From NCBI GenBank assembly GCA_022497155.1, contig MU385725.1, forward strand, positions 558,001 to 622,000: a stretch of 64,000 bases of DNA, given 5' to 3'. A program made the position numbers and the translations under genes. Positions 43,560 to 55,096 of this stretch are shown here, piece by piece. Below the pieces are notes generated by a model that saw only the letters and a program-made list of their open reading frames with translations, searched no databases and was not told where the DNA came from. The stretch is from Whalleya microplaca. Lineage: Eukaryota > Ascomycota > Sordariomycetes > Xylariales > Xylariaceae. How positions within the stretch are numbered: the first letter of the stretch is position 1; every line of letters starts with the position of its first letter.

Positions 43560-46500
43560 GGCTTGCTGAGCCTGCTTTCCCCCCCCTCTCTTATTACTCG
43601 TTCACTTTCTCTTTCTTACTCTCCTAATCTATCCCTCCTAATCACACGCTATCGACCCTCGGTGTGTTGTCGCCAATTTTCCCTTTTAAGTTACACGATG
43701 TTTTTTTTTCTTTCCCTAGCTCATCGCGATTGCGGTCTGGCGCAAGCAGGAATGCGGTGAAATGAACAATGGCCGTGACTTAATCAAACGATATATCGAG
43801 GGAGGTTTCAAGGGTCAACAAAAGATACAATCGTTGGTGTTGACTTGAACAGTCGATTGGCTCCAGTCGAAGTCGATATAACTAGCAGCTGTTGTCGCGT
43901 ACAACTTAGAAATATCGATATCTGTGGGTACGAGAGACAGGGAGTGCGATTTCGCTGCTGTGATATGACTCTGGATGAGGACAACCACTTATGCGTAGAC
44001 GCTCGTTACCGTGAGATGCGCGACCCAGGGCAGGCAGGCAAGGTAGGTATTTGACTACGGAAGTTCTTTGTCGCAAGGATATGCGCGCAGGCGAGGAGGC
44101 TATTTTAATAGGATCTAGTCACCAGTGACGGCCACGTCAAGAGTCGGGAGTCAATTCTGGGGTGGATTGGGCCGATGCGGGCGAAACTCTAGTCTAAATT
44201 ATGGTTGACGATACAAGGGAAAACAAATACGGTGATGGCAGACGAGCGTAGAAACGGCGATAGCCGGTGGGGTAAGAGATGCGAGAGAGAATATGCCCAG
44301 GTGTGGATGTGGGTGCATGTGTATAAGTGATGTGATGCAATGCGATGCAATAGGACATGAAGAACAAGAAGATTTGGGAAGGAAATAAACAAACAAAACG
44401 GGAAGGGGGAGGCAGAGGAAGAAGAGGAAGAAGAGAATGAAGGTGAGAGTGAAGTGAGAGAGTGAAAGGCGAAAGCGCGCAGGGCAGGCGACAGGTTGCA
44501 GGCGAAGGTGAGGGTAAGAAGAGGATTCATCAATGGCTGCGATGACGACGGTTTCGGTTGATTTGTTGTATGCTGTATGCGTATTATGTGTATGGATGGA
44601 TTCTATCACGATACCTTGCACACATCCCCATCCCCATCCCATCAGTTATCAGCTACTACTGCGTTAGATTTCTTCCCCTCCGATGCATCCGTTTATCTTG
44701 TTGTTATTAGGTATCGTTATTATTACTTTCAGCTGGTCGTGTGTGCTGTTGAGTAGGAAATCGTCCCCGTTTCCATCCCCATCCCCATCCCCATCCCCCC
44801 CTTGGCCCTTGGGTGGCCGTCTTCTCTCGCCCATCTGGCACCTCGCCCCAACTCTCGTCTCCAGCAACCAGCAAGAAAGAAGTTGTTCCGTGACAGTGAC
44901 GATCGATCCAGACCGGGGCAGACAAGCCTGACCAGTCCCAATCTGGACCAGTGGCAGGGCTAACATGCAATCCGAACAATCCTTCTCCACACCTCGGACC
45001 CATGATCCCTGTCTCCCGCGGCGCCAATCACGACCTGGCATCGGTTCTGTTCAACCATTGAAATCGTCCTAAACAGGTAAAAGCCACACACTGAGTGCCT
45101 GCTGGGCAGTGCACTCGTTAATTACGAAGAAGAGAAGAACCACCATGGCCCTGATGGCTAGCTCTCACGCAGCCTGGCAGCCCACATCCAGTCTTATTAA
45201 TGAAAATCAGTCAATAATGATTTCAGATCCAGTCTGGATTCATTCATGATGCTCCAAAGATAGGGGTAATACAGATGTACTATATATATGTATGTAGGTA
45301 ATAGGTATTCTGTACGCAGTAGGGACCGATTATATAAGCAAGCAAGCTCCATGCTTCCAAGCCTGTCTCCCTCGTGGATAAAAAAACGATGCAAGCGATC
45401 GCCTGCAAGGGACGGATTGGACTGTACATAGTACGTGAGTTGGCCCCTTCGCCACCCAGCCAGCCAGGCTGCCAGGTCAGCCAGCTGTCTGCCTGTCCGG
45501 CCCCGGCTACATCTGGTAACTGCCGGGGCTGCAATGCGACCCGTGCATCATTGCGTTATTAACACCAGCCGTTCGGAATAGGTACGTAGTACAAAATGCC
45601 GTCGAATCCAACAGCATAATTCGAAACAGGCGAACTTGTCTACAAATGAAAAGGGATGCATTTATAAATAGAGCCACTTGGTAGCATGTCACCCCCGAAC
45701 TCATAATAATTATCAAGCACGAGGCAATAGGTATTCGAGTCATACTAAGCAAGCAGGTTCTTGGGGGTGGACGGCAACAGAAGTCGGCAGGCTTTTCTGT
45801 TGCTCGTTATCTATCTCTTTTATCCCTTTTACATCACCGTCCACCACGATAGGTACGACCAATTGCCGACAAGATAAATTTTTATGGTCAGCTGCCCAGT
45901 CTGAGGCCAATCCACAATTTCAGAGTTGTCACTCGGTAGAAGCGACAGTTATGAATCCATTCACCGGAACTTGTAGCGAGCCTTATCACTGGAATAGCTA
46001 CCCAATAGATACACTTGAATGATGGAATAAGAGATCAATTGCGAGCACGCTGGTATCCACTATCTTCTGTAGTTCGATTACCTATTCGCAGCCAACAAAT
46101 ACCTGTCATAGCCTTCGAAGCAGCCTGCCATTCATGTACGTGTAGAGAAATCGGCCACAGAGCATAGGATAGCAAAGCCACGCTCAAGAGCACAGTCAAA
46201 CCAAGGCAAGGAAATACCAAATGTCATGTATTCACTGTTCATCAATTCTATCTCATAACCCCAAGCTTGCCACATTCTATGAAACTATCTCGCCAAAAAA
46301 TGTGTATTTCGTAAAAGAAGCGAAAAACAATCCAGCAAGGGAACGACAAGAATCGCATTGCGCGCGCGTGTGTGTGTACTTCCATTGCTTACTTGCTTGC
46401 TCACGGTGACCCATCCCCCTTTTGTACGGTCCGCCCGCCTCTCCCTCCAAACCTCCCGTCACATACCTCCACACTATTACGCACGCACACACGTACCGTC

Positions 46501-46574
46501 CTCATGCCTTAACCCATCCCCCTCCCCACAAACCAACCAACCAAGCCATAACCACACGAGGCCGGTTTAGCTAT
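43560..46574. other. Intergenic region with INO80 promoter
   Basis: No gene I can support. The first 150 bp beyond the INO80 start are pyrimidine-rich on the plus strand (purine-rich in the transcript direction). A (CCCCAT)n tract lies near 44772. Frames of 110-147 codons around 44190-45040 are made of simple sequence and Ser/His/Leu strings, and look like chance. Confidence 0.4.
44772..44797 (+). repeat. (CCCCAT)n hexanucleotide tract
   Basis: Four tandem CCCCAT-type units end in a C-run. It is not at a chromosome end, so a telomeric meaning is unlikely. Confidence 0.75.
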
Positions 46575-48912
46575 CTAGTAGCCCGCACGCCCGAGACGCT
46601 TCACCGGCGTCGGAACCCCCGAGGTCACGAACGTGGTCGGCGTGGCCGCTCCGCGCGGCAGCAGCGTGAAGCACAGGGACTCCCCGCCGTAGCCGCCCTG
46701 GATGCAGGTCGTGGACGGGTAGGGGCCGGTCACGGCGTCCGTGTCCGAGGTCGAGTAGCCCGTCGTGGTGATCGTGCTGCTGCTGTAGACGGTCGTTGGC
46801 GGCGGGCCCCGCGTCGTCAACGTGCTGGTGCTGGTGCTGGATAGGGGCGGAGGGAGACTGGTGGTGGTGGTGGTTGTGGTGCTGTGGGTGGAGGATGAGG
46901 ATGAGGTGGTGGTAGTGGTGGTGGTGTAGGGGGATGTGTCCACGGTCTGTGTGGTGTATATGCTGCTCGTTGAGTAGATAGAGCTGGAGCTTGGGGGACT
47001 AGGGAGTGTGATGGTGGACGTGCTTGTGCTCGAGCTCGGGGGCGGCACGCCTGTCGAGTAGTCGCTGGTTGGGACAGTACGCGTGGAGGTGATAGGAGGT
47101 ATTGGGGTGTCCACGGTGCTGGTTGAGTAGATGGAGCTGGAGCTTGGGGGGCTGGGCAATGTTATGGTGGACGTAGAGCTGGAGCTTGGGGGACTAGGGA
47201 GCGTTATGGTGGACGTTGTTCTGCTACTGGTCGAGGAGATCGAGCTGGGGGGGCTGGGAAACGTTATAATGGACGTGCTTGTGCTCGAGCTCGGGGGCGG
47301 CACACCTGTGTTGTACTCGCTCGTTGGGATAGTGAGCGTGGAGGTGGTCGTGATGCCCGTGGTACTTGGCGTGGACGATCCAGGAAATGTGGTTGCGTCT
47401 GTGTCGCTGGTACTGTAGATTGTCGTCGACGAAGTCACGGGCACAGTGATGCAGTTGTACGTATATCCACCTCCGTATGTCATCTGCTGATAGCAGCTAG
47501 TGCTGACCGATATGCTTGGAACTGTCGTAGGGACTGTCCTAGTGGACGTGGTGCTGATTGATGAATCCGGATACGACGATGTGCCAGTGACTGGGGAAGT
47601 ATCAGACGTTGCAATCACATAGGAAGAAGTGGTGGCGGAAGTCAATGGTGTCACCGTCAAAGTCGAAGTCAGCGGAGATGAATCGTATGTCGACGTAGAA
47701 ATTGACACAGAAATAGTAGGCAAAGTAACGGAAGATCTTGTGCTACTCGAGCCCCCGATAGTAATAGTCGTGGACCATGAAATTGATGTAAGGGTACTAG
47801 ACGGGATTGTCAGTGGTGTTGCCGGTTCTGAAGTCTCAGAAGATGAGCCAGGCGAAGTGAGAGTAGTCGTTGAAAACGGCGTAGGTACAAAAGTGGTGAG
47901 CGAAGAAGTATCGGAATAAGAGCTACTAGAATGAATGCTTATTGTGGTGGAAATAGTCGTAGACGGGGAAGTCAAAGATCCATATGAAGACGTCGAATAA
48001 GTGTTGGTCCAAGTCCAAGGCTGAGTAGTGGTATTCACACCGGGTATCAATGATACTGTGCCGGTGCCATACGAAGTGGTTGTAATAGAGCCAGTCCAAC
48101 TTGAGACGGGACCTGTGTTTGAAGTGCCAAAAGATGAAGAGCTGATGGACACCGTACTGTACTGGCTCGAGGGGATTGTGATAGTGCTGGTTGAGTCATA
48201 GGTAGACGATGGTATAGTTAACGTGATAGTTGACGACGATCCATAGTCAGATGAACTTGTGCTTCTAGTTGTACTTGATGTCGTCACAAAAGGCGTTGTC
48301 TCGTAGCTGCTAGTAACACTAGGGGTACCGGGGATAGGGACACCAACAGTGCTGGTCCCTGAATAAGTCGTAAATGATATACTTCCACTGCTGTATGGGG
48401 TTTCCTCAGTGCTAGCAATGGTTAATATTGGTTTTCATAGGCTAGACCGAGGTGAGCACTACATACCATGTGCTAGAGCCAACAATGGTCGAATTAGTCC
48501 ATGTGACAGAACTTGCGGTATATTCCGATGCAGTGGAAGAGATAGACTCCGTGACATGAGCGGTGGCAGTAGAGCTTGATGTGACGATAACGATAGTATC
48601 CGTTGAGGTTGTGGAGTTTGGTGCAAACCCAGGGACAGGTACACTAGTCAAGGATGAATGTCCAGTAGAAAGAGTAGAGCTTCCAAAGGTAGGAGTGAAA
48701 GACTCGGAACATCCTTCTACTACTGTGACAGTAGAGGCGCAATTGCTGCCACACACAGTGACAGTGGTGGTCACGGTGCTGGCCTGAGGCTGCTGGGGGC
48801 GAGCAATGGCAAGGGGAGGGCTGGGAATTCTGTTAGTACATGACTTGAAGTAAGACTGCTACTCGACCTCATACCACAAGCCCAGGAGGGCCAAGCGAGT
48901 GAAGATATGCAT
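46575..48912 (-). CDS. Secreted Ser/Thr-rich repeat (adhesin-like) protein
   Basis: Three exons (48912-48875, 48820-48467, 48411-46575) encode 742 residues. The short first exon supplies a signal peptide (MHIFTRLALLGL then CPPLAIA after splicing). Introns are 54 and 55 bp with ctaac/ttaac branch sites, and frame is kept across both. Most of the protein is Ser, Thr, Pro and Tyr in imperfect repeats such as TSTITLPSPPSSSS and STGVPPPSSSTSTS, a pattern of heavily O-mannosylated wall or adhesion proteins. Cysteines are few: a VCGSNCASTV group near the N-terminus and two related pairs, CYQQMTYGGGYTYNCITVP and CIQGGYGGESLCFTLLP. There is no C-terminal hydrophobic GPI signal; it ends KRLGRAGY. It is probably a soluble or wall-associated surface protein; the exact role is unknown. 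Confidence 0.75.
46974..47350 (-). repeat. Internal tandem repeats in the Ser/Thr-rich gene
   Basis: A block of about 85 bp at 47007-47095 recurs at 47265-47350 (period about 255 bp). A shorter unit, gagtagatggagctggagct-like, occurs near 46974, 47126 and 47171. Differences are mostly third-position changes, so the repeats have been kept as protein sequence. Confidence 0.75.
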
Positions 48913-49017
48913 TACGATGGGCTCAAGATCTATGGAGGGTCAAACGAGTGTAGATGCCTCGAGCTGGTTGATGGCCTTGGAAATTCAAGAACGGTATCTG
49001 ACTTAACTAGGCCCCGT

Positions 49018-49028
49018 CTATTTATATA
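49018..49028 (-). promoter_or_regulatory. TATA box of the Ser/Thr-rich gene
   Basis: On the minus strand the sequence reads TATATAAATAG, about 106-116 bp before the ATG at 48912. This is a good TATA consensus at a plausible distance for a regulated fungal gene. Confidence 0.55.
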
Positions 49029-52000
49029 AATATTTCTCCTCACACTTCAGCTTTAGTGACAGCGATTACATCGGCACGTAGCCGATAGTCCTCTGATGAC
49101 AACATGAAGAAGCTGCTTCTTCATTTGCAAGGGGCCCGGGACTTGGGTTCGTATACATCAGGTCAACCCTGGAACCATGCCACCGCCCGGCGGAAGCAAG
49201 CTTATTTGCATGGTAGCGCAAGATTATCGACGATTCAAATTGAGTGAAGCAGCAAGGGGAGTACGATATTAGCTTAGTAGCTCTAGTTGTGCAAGGCTCA
49301 GCGAATCCCGCCAGAGTCGTCATCTACTCTAAGACAGAAGCTTGAAGACCACATCATTCTAATTATACATCCAGACGACTTTAGGAACTATCTGTTTCAT
49401 TCTAATGCTTTCTATGAAGCTATTGTAAGATTCCCTCATCCTTTATATTACTGGAGATCAGAATTTGAAGTATGACATACTTGAAGTTGCTTGTTGCTCT
49501 ATAATCCTCGTGACTAATTATTGACGACATCCATTACTGAAGAGTACGTTGGCAAACGAATCACCACTATTTTATTGGTAATTCTTTTTGTCCAAGCTTG
49601 AAAGAGATCGATTCGATTACATATACTGGACGCGGGAAGCAACCGGTGGGCGAAACTATCGGCCACAACAAGCAGATCTGTTCGTTTGATACGAGGCTAT
49701 CCATACCCTTACCTCCCGGCATATTTCCAACTACAAGATTCGGAGCGGAGCGGACTGCGGCGATCCGTTACACTACCGGGATTTATGGAAATCACAACAT
49801 AAAGTTCAGCTTCGTAAAAAGACCCTGTTCAGTATTTTGTGTTCCAGGTGTTCGGAGCCACCAAGATTATCATTTGGTAGATATACTTTGATCCTTGCAC
49901 TCTAACTATGACTGTTCATGATGTTGTTCTATAATTATGGGGATAGTATCAATCCGACTGAAAGTAAAGGGGTAATACCCAGGTACCTATGTGTACCTTG
50001 CAGCTGCTGAATATGCCGCCTCCCGCTGTTGTCAGACAAATCACCGCGTAGGTGATACGCACTAGGCTACCATTATAAAGTACTATTCTAGGGTAGGAGG
50101 GGGTTTCCATCTGTAGGAAGTGGAATGGAAACCGGAAGACATGTTAGAATGGACTATCGTTGTATGCATGGCAGGTTGACAGGCAATTTGGCACAGAGCA
50201 GTTATAGGCGTTATCAGAGCATGCTACTTGGGGTCGCGGGAGCCATGGATGTTACCAGCCGTTGATCTAACTAGAAATATAGAAATACGAGTGGCGATGA
50301 TGAGCCTAAGTAACTGTGACTGGCTGGTTCTGCGGATCAGCAAGCGGGTATAGTTGCGTGGAGCCATTTCAGAGCCTGCTACAAACAGTGTTGATGGGAA
50401 CTGTGCACACTACTTATCAGCTGGATTGAGAGTTTAGGTCCGATCGGGCCTGGAAATGTCTTGCACTCTTCATCACCGTACATGACTACGCGGGCGAAAA
50501 AGAGTGAGACATGGGATGACAACGGAAGAGACCCTGCGAATCACTCGCTAGAATCGTCTGACTCTGGTTCAACTGCAGATGCCGGGTCTTCAATTGTATT
50601 CCCAAGATTAGTTTATCTTGGGTTACCTCTTTCGAGCTTACTGGACTCCCTAGTGTCGGGTTTCCGAGAGGTTACCTAGAGCCTCGTGGTCAGCCCAGTT
50701 CCGGAAACTCACTCTCGGGAAAGGCATCGTTTGAATCGAAATACCAAGCAATCCGTCACGTATTATCGGTAAATTGAGTAAGGCTAGATGCACAAACCAT
50801 CATGCATGCCACGAGGTCATTACCTAATGGGGCGGCCTTAGAAGACCCAGGTGCACTCGCGCCGCTCCAGTGGTGGTAGATGCACAACGTCACGGACATC
50901 GAAGCTGCATCGGCTGGATGCCTGGTCAGATGTAGAGTAACAGAGTGATTTGAGAAATGATAGACGACATTGTACTAATGCAGGGCGTCATCTATCACAA
51001 ACAAATAGTTGTTGAAGAACCTAGGGAAGTGAAGCGTCATTGGGTAGCGTAGAGGCTGGCCTTGGAAATTGGCGACGTGGTTAAGCGATAAGAGGACGTC
51101 TCGTGTCACACGAATCTCGCGATCCTAAGCGCTTCAAACATACGTTGTTCGTAGCTCCGGACGGCAACAGCATGGCAATTAACGACTAGAACCAGCATAA
51201 GGGAGAACGGCTACAATATATCCGTACCTAACCAATTGTATCTGAACGAGGGGATCTCGCTCGTCTTTGGGAAGGCGCTCCAACGAATGCGAGTGCGGTG
51301 AATATATAGTTCTTTGATCACCCCTTGTAATAATCTGACTCGATTTAAGCGTTAAAATACTCTTTTATGAGGGCTGGAAGGTTGGTGGAAATATCTAAGT
51401 GAGCTAGATATTGCTGAGTTGGCTCAGGCGCAGACCACTGAGAAAGGGTTATCAGGAAGTGTAGATACTGCTTGAAAGAGATGAACGTTAATGACTTGCT
51501 TTAAGAGGAGAAGTTGAAAGTCTCAAGAAGAGGTGTTCAGAGTAAGACGTCTTATTTCCGATTTCCGAAAGTCATTTGACTCACGAGATGCGTATATCCC
51601 TTTGAAAGTGAGAGGATGGCGGGCCTGATTTGGAACATTTGTCATTGGTTTGACTCTTGATGCTAGGGACAATCCAAATGAACATGTCCTAACTTGTTGT
51701 ATCGTGAAGATGAGAAGCAAAGGAGACCGGAAGGCTGAACCCCGAGACTCTGGTAACTGTATTGGCATGAAAAAAAGGTCACCGCGCTAGGTTATGTTGA
51801 AGATGCGGCGGCACCATCTCGGTAATGACTCGACCTTTATCATTCCCAAATTTGACCCAACTATCAATTATGTATCAATAATTTCTTGCGGCTCAGTGAG
51901 ATCATAGCTCTAAATGCAAGACATACCTCAGATCCGCCAATGGTGCAATCTCCGGGGCGGTGCGGATGGCGCTGGGGTATGAGACAGTGCATTCTCGAGG

Positions 52001-52122
52001 GCAACGAGGGGCTGCCGATCAGCATTCAAGGGCCATTCCACGATGAAAATGTCAGGCTCAACATATGACGATGACTTCAAAGGGCGAAGAAAAGAATAAG
52101 GAATTATACAGTCGAACTCGAG

Positions 52123-52130
52123 TATATAAG
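52123..52130 (+). promoter_or_regulatory. TATA box of the hydrophobin gene
   Basis: TATATAAG lies 175 bp before the hydrophobin ATG. It is followed by a CA/CT-rich leader typical of highly expressed fungal genes. The same GTATATAAG word precedes the HsbA-like gene at 62991-63000. Confidence 0.6.
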
Positions 52131-52304
52131 TCAGGACGATGACCGCTCATCCAACGATTCTTTCCTCACCATCATCAGCATCATCTTCAGAGCACTCTCT
52201 CATTCAACAAACACACTCTCTCACAATCTCAACAACACTCTTTTCGAGCTCCAAAAACTTTTAATCTTCGATAATCTTCGATTACCAACAACCAATCAAT
52301 CAAA

Positions 52305-52899
52305 ATGCAGTTCTCCGTTGCCGCCCTTCTCACTCTCGCTACCAGCGCCATCGCTGCTCCTCAGCTCGGCGGCCTCACTGGCGGCCTCACCGGTGGCCTC
52401 ACCGGAAGCAACGCCGGCAAGAGCGGTGGCAGCGACAGTGCCGCCAAGACCATCCCTCAGCCTGGCAGCGACGTCACCGTCGGACAGGCTGGTGACACTT
52501 GCGGTTCCAACTTCGACCTCAGCTGCTGCAACAAGGTCGACCAGTCTGGCGACTCCGTCAACGAGGCCAGCGGTCTCTTGGCTGGTGCCCTGGGTGGTGC
52601 CCTCGAGAACGGTGACCTTGGTCTCTTCTCTGGCTGCTCCAAGCTCGATGTCGCTGCTGGTAAGATTCCATCACTTCACATGTTTTACTACAGTCACTAA
52701 CAGGTTAGCAGTCATCGGCATTGACGACCTCCTTAACAGCCAGTGCAAGCAGACTGCTGCCTGCTGCCAGGGCTCTGGTACCTCCCAGGTAAGCATCTAT
52801 CACTCCTGGATTTCAGCAACAGATCTTCTCTAACATCATTCTCAGGATGGCCTTGTCAACGTCGGTCTTCCTTGCGTCGCCCTTGGTGGCCTTCTATAG
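52305..52899 (+). CDS. Class I hydrophobin
   Basis: Three exons (52305-52659, 52712-52788, 52846-52899) encode 161 residues. Residues 1-18 are a signal peptide ending before APQLGG. The mature N-terminus has Gly-Leu-Thr-Gly repeats. Eight cysteines are in hydrophobin order: DTCGSN, LSCCNK, SGCSKL, SQCKQ, AACCQG, LPCVAL. The long gap between the CC pair and the fourth Cys (about 35 residues) indicates class I. Such proteins assemble at air-water or hydrophobic surfaces and coat spores and aerial hyphae. The two introns (52 and 57 bp) are in the 3' half, the usual place for hydrophobins; the first acceptor (ttagcag) is chosen by frame among three nearby AGs. A TATA box and CA-rich leader suggest strong expression. 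Confidence 0.95.
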
Positions 52900-55096
52900 A
52901 TGCTCCCTTAGCATCAATACGACCTTGCATAGCCGGTGTTCATATCAGGGGGATATGGGATCTGTGGAGATGTAATGTTTGGAGAGAGTGCCTCAAATTG
53001 TCAATGTAGCATGAGCATGATTAGCCTACGATAAAATCCAACTTTAGTCATTCGTTTAAACCTTACTCTTTACTGCTTTGTCCAATGAATTGGTGAACTT
53101 CATGGTTATTCTATGTATCTTTGTGATATCTGAAACTTATACTGCAAACACCTTTCCATCTTGGTCCCCCCTTCTACCAACTCGACATGACTACCGACGG
53201 TCTTCTCCCAGAAAGCTCAACCCATTGTTCGTTCTTTTGCCATGTGACACTTTGTAGAATGGTAAGCATAGCACTGCACGTAATATCAAGCCACTTTAAG
53301 ATATTTTTCCGCACTAACATTCTCACCTGCCGAAGCTGCCACTCTCTTCCTAGTGTAATAATTATAGATAAACTTCTATGCCATATATATATATATTATT
53401 TGCATGTGTGTGTGTGCGTGTATCCGTCCACCCAAGTCGGACCTTGGGCTAGTCCACATCGCTTCACAAGAAAGTGTAGTACTCTTTATGTTTAAGGTTT
53501 TCGTATTTTGGAGGTATTTGATGTATAGAACTATCAGCATCACGGTGTTCGCCTCTATCCTCGCCTTGGTAACATCTTGGTCTGCGATATTACCTTGTGC
53601 TTTGTGTATAAGAGGTCCACTGTAATACTTAGTCTACTTATTTCCATAATCATGGTAGCGTCAACTGACAATAGTCCGCTGTTCCTCTATGCAGCTGGGG
53701 TAGCAATGCAACAAGACCAAATATGTTATCTCACCAATGCGTGATAGTCGAGATTATGACACTAAACTTGTAGAGTTGATGGAAAGCGGCAATGGGTGAA
53801 TTCATATGAAGTATGTCTTTCGCGTCAGGCATGGATATGATCATCTGAAAATTGCGAGCATTTGTGAATGAACCTTATAATAATAATGCACTGCGGAAGT
53901 GTCTTCTATCAGACCCTTCACGATATCCATCTAATCGAGCGTGTCACGCACGCTGTGAGTTATTTTATCGAAACCTGTATGTCCTTGGGTAGGTTCTAAT
54001 TGGCTTTATGTGAGTAAGAGGTAAAGGGGCTGTTGTCGTATATATTATTTTACAGCCCCTGACGAAGTAGACGTATCAGACTTGTGTATTCTGATCAATA
54101 TCGTAGAATCCAGTATTATCTCGAGTCTCACAGGCTTGGGCACCGAGTATAATACCATGTGTACTTATGTATCTCCCAGACTTACCTACTTGTATTAGAT
54201 GTATAACCGTATAGAACCAAGATACACGCGCAGACGACAACCTACTATTTAGCTATACCACTTAGTCGACTGCACGAATTAAACAGTGACACATACATTA
54301 ACTACATCTAATGGCCCTATCAAGGATCATCATCGACTTCATAGTCAACCCTCGCTTCGCATGTGAATGGCATTACCTACCTCAAAGCTACTCAATCATT
54401 ACGTACATATTCGCAGGACCCGCCGGCCATGTGTTAATATGGATTTCTAATGGGCTATTGTAGATGGTGTAGATTGAGGTCGTGGGGATAACGTCTTTAA
54501 TAGGTTCGTAGGCACCGTTGCAAGACACTGTGTAGGATCTCGGATTATCAATATGAACATTAGAGCCACATATAAGTCGAAATTCTAGTCTTAGAACCCA
54601 TCACAAACTTATTCGAGTTGAAAAATGAAACCGCATCATGTAATACGTCAATTAAAGCAAATTAGAGACTGCTCTACTCTAGCTGCTTTGAGTGCGCATC
54701 CATACTGCTCACGTTGTCACGTATACATCTGGTACGCCGTTGTTGGTTGAAAAAGGGGGTTTCAAACTCAAATTGTACGTGATACCATATCATCCACAAT
54801 CACGCCCCTAGAGCCTGATAGCCTTCAAAGATTACAACCCCTGGTCGTAAAATTTCGTATCCCCTATTTCAATGTCGCGTTTCCCGACCTAGGCCTAAAC
54901 GCAGCGCAGCCGTTCTCTCCAAAATTGGTATCATACCCCAACGCCCAAGCAAGAAAACAATGCCGTGTACCGCCTTGTGCCGCCTCATAAGGTCATGCCC
55001 AACCATCGTACCTATGTATTCCAGATGAACAGTCCAACCACTCCCTTCCTCCAATCATCCCCCCCCAAAGCCATCACCCAACCAACCAATCCCCCA
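52900..55096. other. Intergenic region, nothing recognised
   Basis: 2.2 kb of AT-leaning sequence between the hydrophobin 3' end and the convergent lipase 3' end. It has only short frames and a TA/GT-rich stretch near 53380-53420. Confidence 0.45.

Larger units (their letters stand above)
48913..52304. other. Gene-poor region
   Basis: These 3.4 kb hold the promoter of the minus-strand Ser/Thr-rich gene on the left and of the hydrophobin on the right. Between them I found no frame above 97 codons with a motif and no defined element. Confidence 0.4.

Noticed and set aside
44772..44797. CCCCAT repeats as interstitial telomere
   Set aside because: Fungal telomere repeats are TTAGGG; CCCCAT is not a match and the tract is short.
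44189..45041. Frames of 106-147 codons upstream of INO80
   Set aside because: The composition is Ser/His/Leu strings from simple-sequence DNA, including the CCCCAT tract; no motif.
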